Origin: Oscillospiraceae bacterium
Lineage (GTDB): Bacteria; Bacillota; Clostridia; Oscillospirales; Acutalibacteraceae
Assembly (NCBI GenBank): GCA_022508805.1
Contig: JAFLUM010000003.1
Location: forward strand, 1-64,000
Length of the DNA: 64,000 nt
Direction of reading: 5' to 3'
Part shown: piece after piece, positions 62,366 through 64,000 of the stretch
Layout of the letters: each line of letters opens with the position of its first letter
Position numbering within the stretch: the first letter of the stretch is position 1
Program-made: the position numbers and the translations under genes
The notes under the pieces: model-generated
What the model was told of the DNA's origin: nothing
The model's input: only the letters and a program-made list of their open reading frames with translations
Databases searched by the model: none

Positions 62366-63331
62366 ATGAAAATTACAAAAATAAGCCATTTCGGCATACA
62401 AAGAAAAATCGTCGCCAATATGACTACCGAAAGCTGGGAAACGATTCCCCACGTAACATATAATTATGAACCCGACGTCACTGATTATATGACAGAGTAT
62501 AAAAAACTCAATTTTAATAGGTGCGGAACGGATAAAATAACACTGAACACGGTTTTACTCAAGGTCATCGTTGAGGGAATCAAAGCCGCACCCATAATGA
62601 ATTCTCACATTGAGTATAACCGCAAGCTCGTACGCGGCACCTTAAAAACCTTTGAAGATATAAATATCTCAATGCCTATGCTAATGCCCGATGGCAAGAT
62701 GATGACCGTCAACCTTCATAATTTCGAAAGGAAAAACCTTGATGAAATGACTGATTATATTGCCGACATCCGCAGACGTATGGGAAAGACCGATTTGAAT
62801 GAAGCAATGTATGAGGTATCCCTCGACAACACATTGACCGCATTTAAGAAGGGGAAAATCAAACAGACCGTTTACCGTCTTATCGGTTCAAAAACGGGTG
62901 CTCATAAGGTGAAAACCTTGTCGAGAAAGGCAAAAAAAGAATATGAAAGCATCTCCGCAACTGAAAAACTTACCAAAAAGGACATAGAACAGGGGACAGT
63001 TACCGTTTCAAATATCGGATCCCTTTATCGCGGTCAGCGTGGGAATTTAAGCCTTTTAGAGATAATTCCGCCGCAGGTTTGTGCCTTCGGATTGGGGGCT
63101 GTTCAGGAAAAGTCTGTGGTCGTAACAGACGGTCACGGTGGAAAATTCATAGAAGTCCGTCAGGTGCTGCCTATCTGCATCGCCTTTGACCACCGTGCTC
63201 TTGATTTCGGCGAGCTCATACCTTTTTTAAAGCGTCTTGACAATATATTCGATTATCCCCAACAAATACATTCGTGGAAAGGAACTGAAAAGGATAAAAA
63301 ACACCGCGAATTCACCGTAACTGCCATATAA
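62366..63331 (+). CDS. Orphan E2-type (2-oxo acid dehydrogenase) acyltransferase domain protein
   Basis: 321 residues corresponding only to the catalytic chloramphenicol-acetyltransferase-like domain of E2. The HxxxD motif is present as DHRALDFGE (His276, Asp280). There is no lipoyl domain and no E3/E1-binding domain, and no E1 or E3 gene nearby. A Lys-rich insert at about 165-200 separates the two halves. It may be a stand-alone acyl-CoA transferase. The small gene is isolated by terminators on both sides. Confidence 0.83.
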   Translation: MKITKISHFGIQRKIVANMTTESWETIPHVTYNYEPDVTDYMTEYKKLNFNRCGTDKITLNTVLLKVIVEGIKAAPIMNSHIEYNRKLVRGTLKTFEDINISMPMLMPDGKMMTVNLHNFERKNLDEMTDYIADIRRRMGKTDLNEAMYEVSLDNTLTAFKKGKIKQTVYRLIGSKTGAHKVKTLSRKAKKEYESISATEKLTKKDIEQGTVTVSNIGSLYRGQRGNLSLLEIIPPQVCAFGLGAVQEKSVVVTDGHGGKFIEVRQVLPICIAFDHRALDFGELIPFLKRLDNIFDYPQQIHSWKGTEKDKKHREFTVTAI

Positions 63332-63336
63332 AAAGA

Positions 63337-63367
63337 AAATCGCTTTGACGCACTGCCAAAGCGATTT
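63337..63367. terminator. Hairpin between convergent genes
   Basis: AAATCGCTTTG (63337-63347) and CAAAGCGATTT (63357-63367), perfect 11-bp stem, short T-runs. Confidence 0.65.
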
Positions 63368-63387
63368 CAACGGTTATGCTTAATTTC

Positions 63388-63406
63388 CTCCATCAAAGAG
63401 GGAGCC
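63388..63406. repeat. Dispersed repeat copy (inverse orientation)
   Basis: CTCCATCAAAGAGGGAGCC. Its reverse complement carries GGCTCCCTCTTTGATGG, related to the copies at 52446 and 53445. Confidence 0.5.
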
Positions 63407-63420
63407 GAATAAGGTGTGGA

Positions 63421-63984
63421 TTACTTATTCTTTTTATTAGCCTTTTTCTGAGCCTTTTCCGCCCTGATTTTTGCTTTCATTGCCTCTTTTTCAGCCATGA
63501 GAGCCGCAGCCTCTTGGATATCGGCTTCAAGCTTTGCCTCATATCTTGCCTTTGCCTCATCATAAAGGGCCTCAATTTCATCAAGGTGAGTATAGTTTTC
63601 AGCCTGCTCAATAATCCGTTTGGCATCCATGTAAGGCTTTGCGGCACGGTTGAAGATTACATGACGGTTAATTTCTTCTTTTTCATCTGCCTTGGCAACT
63701 TTTCTTTGGAAAGTAACCTCTTTGATTTCCGCTTTGATTTCTGCAACTCTGGCAGAATCTTTGTTGTCCTTTGCATCGCTGAGATTACGGCTCAACTCAT
63801 TGAGTCTATTGTCACAGTAGTCCTGACGTTCAAAAATACCTTCAAGGACTGAATAATCAGGCTCCGTAAATTCTTCACCGTTTGAGAAATGCTTTGCTAT
63901 TTCCTTGCAAGCGGTAATCTTTTTCTTGGCGAATTGAATAGCGTACTTTCTGTATTCTTTTTCTTCCTCAGTGTTTCTCGGCAT
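63421..63984 (-). CDS. Charged coiled-coil protein of unknown function
   Basis: 187 residues, almost entirely helical, very rich in Glu, Lys and Ala, with Lys-rich ends (AQKKANKKNK). No membrane segment and no motif that I recognise. The ATG at 63984 has AGAGG upstream and the ORF appears complete, but upstream context lies outside the window. Confidence 0.7.
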   Translation of the reverse strand: MPRNTEEEKEYRKYAIQFAKKKITACKEIAKHFSNGEEFTEPDYSVLEGIFERQDYCDNRLNELSRNLSDAKDNKDSARVAEIKAEIKEVTFQRKVAKADEKEEINRHVIFNRAAKPYMDAKRIIEQAENYTHLDEIEALYDEAKARYEAKLEADIQEAAALMAEKEAMKAKIRAEKAQKKANKKNK

Positions 63985-64000
63985 TGACCGAGCCTCTGCA

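Overview
The window reads as one contiguous stretch of a strictly anaerobic, gut-type Firmicute of class Clostridia, most like the Oscillospiraceae/Ruminococcaceae. The supporting traits are an [FeFe] bifurcating hydrogenase operon, pyruvate:ferredoxin oxidoreductase, ThyX instead of ThyA, an Lsa/CplR-type ABC-F protein, a VTC/DUF4956 cassette, strong Shine-Dalgarno sequences with some GTG and TTG starts, and moderate GC. There are no phage genes, no transposase and no CRISPR array, so this is mostly chromosomal core with a few accessory pieces.

Layout. 1-6.2 kb: SGNH hydrolase, CDP-alcohol phosphatidyltransferase, aldolase-like protein with CsaA, nitroreductase divergent from an AlkZ-related gene, tRNA-Pro, and two unknown small proteins. 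6.3-9.2 kb: CsoR-controlled copper ATPase with a fused C-terminal chaperone domain. 9.3-16.7 kb (minus strand): oxidoreductase, MetA, then a housekeeping run obg-mrnC-yitT-lepA-hemW. 17-22.7 kb: small membrane protein, a two-component system, and a divergent VTC/DUF4956/beta-helix lipoprotein operon. 22.8-26.2 kb: vitamin B6 salvage locus (radical SAM protein, ECF S component, pyridoxal kinase) divergent from a PdxR-type regulator. 26.4-31.4 kb: HndABCD-type hydrogenase with a lone HATPase gene inside it. 31.5-39.6 kb: lipoprotein MltG, two zinc-ribbon membrane paralogues, PFOR, a CNNM/CorC-type protein, QueH. 39.7-48.5 kb (minus): ABC-F protein with a leader peptide and attenuator, MFS transporter, TrmB, U32 peptidase, MltG, formyl-THF cyclo-ligase, DJ-1 protein, thymidylate kinase. 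48.6-64 kb: fused ThyX, amidase, beta-helix protein, 1-phosphofructokinase, radical SAM protein, iron alcohol dehydrogenase, two tRNA-Leu genes, GH2 beta-galactosidase, GNAT, GH95, an orphan E2 acyltransferase and a coiled-coil protein.

How it fits together. PFOR makes reduced ferredoxin, and the Hnd complex can combine it with NAD(P)H to evolve H2. GH2, GH95 and the beta-helix protein all lack signal peptides and look like cytosolic oligosaccharide-trimming enzymes. ThyX and Tmk sit divergently and form consecutive steps to dTDP.

The two best candidates for something undescribed are these. (1) Two related 215-bp units lie directly behind tRNA-Pro(CGG) and tRNA-Leu(CAG). Each ends in a copy of its own tRNA 3' end, at exactly the same 215-bp distance. 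Both carry an anti-T-arm sequence and a shared set of hairpins, some with compensatory changes and GNRA loops. (2) A complete ribosome-dependent attenuator with a 7-codon leader peptide lies in front of the ABC-F resistance-type gene. A tandem ThyX whose catalytic residues are split between its two halves is a third.
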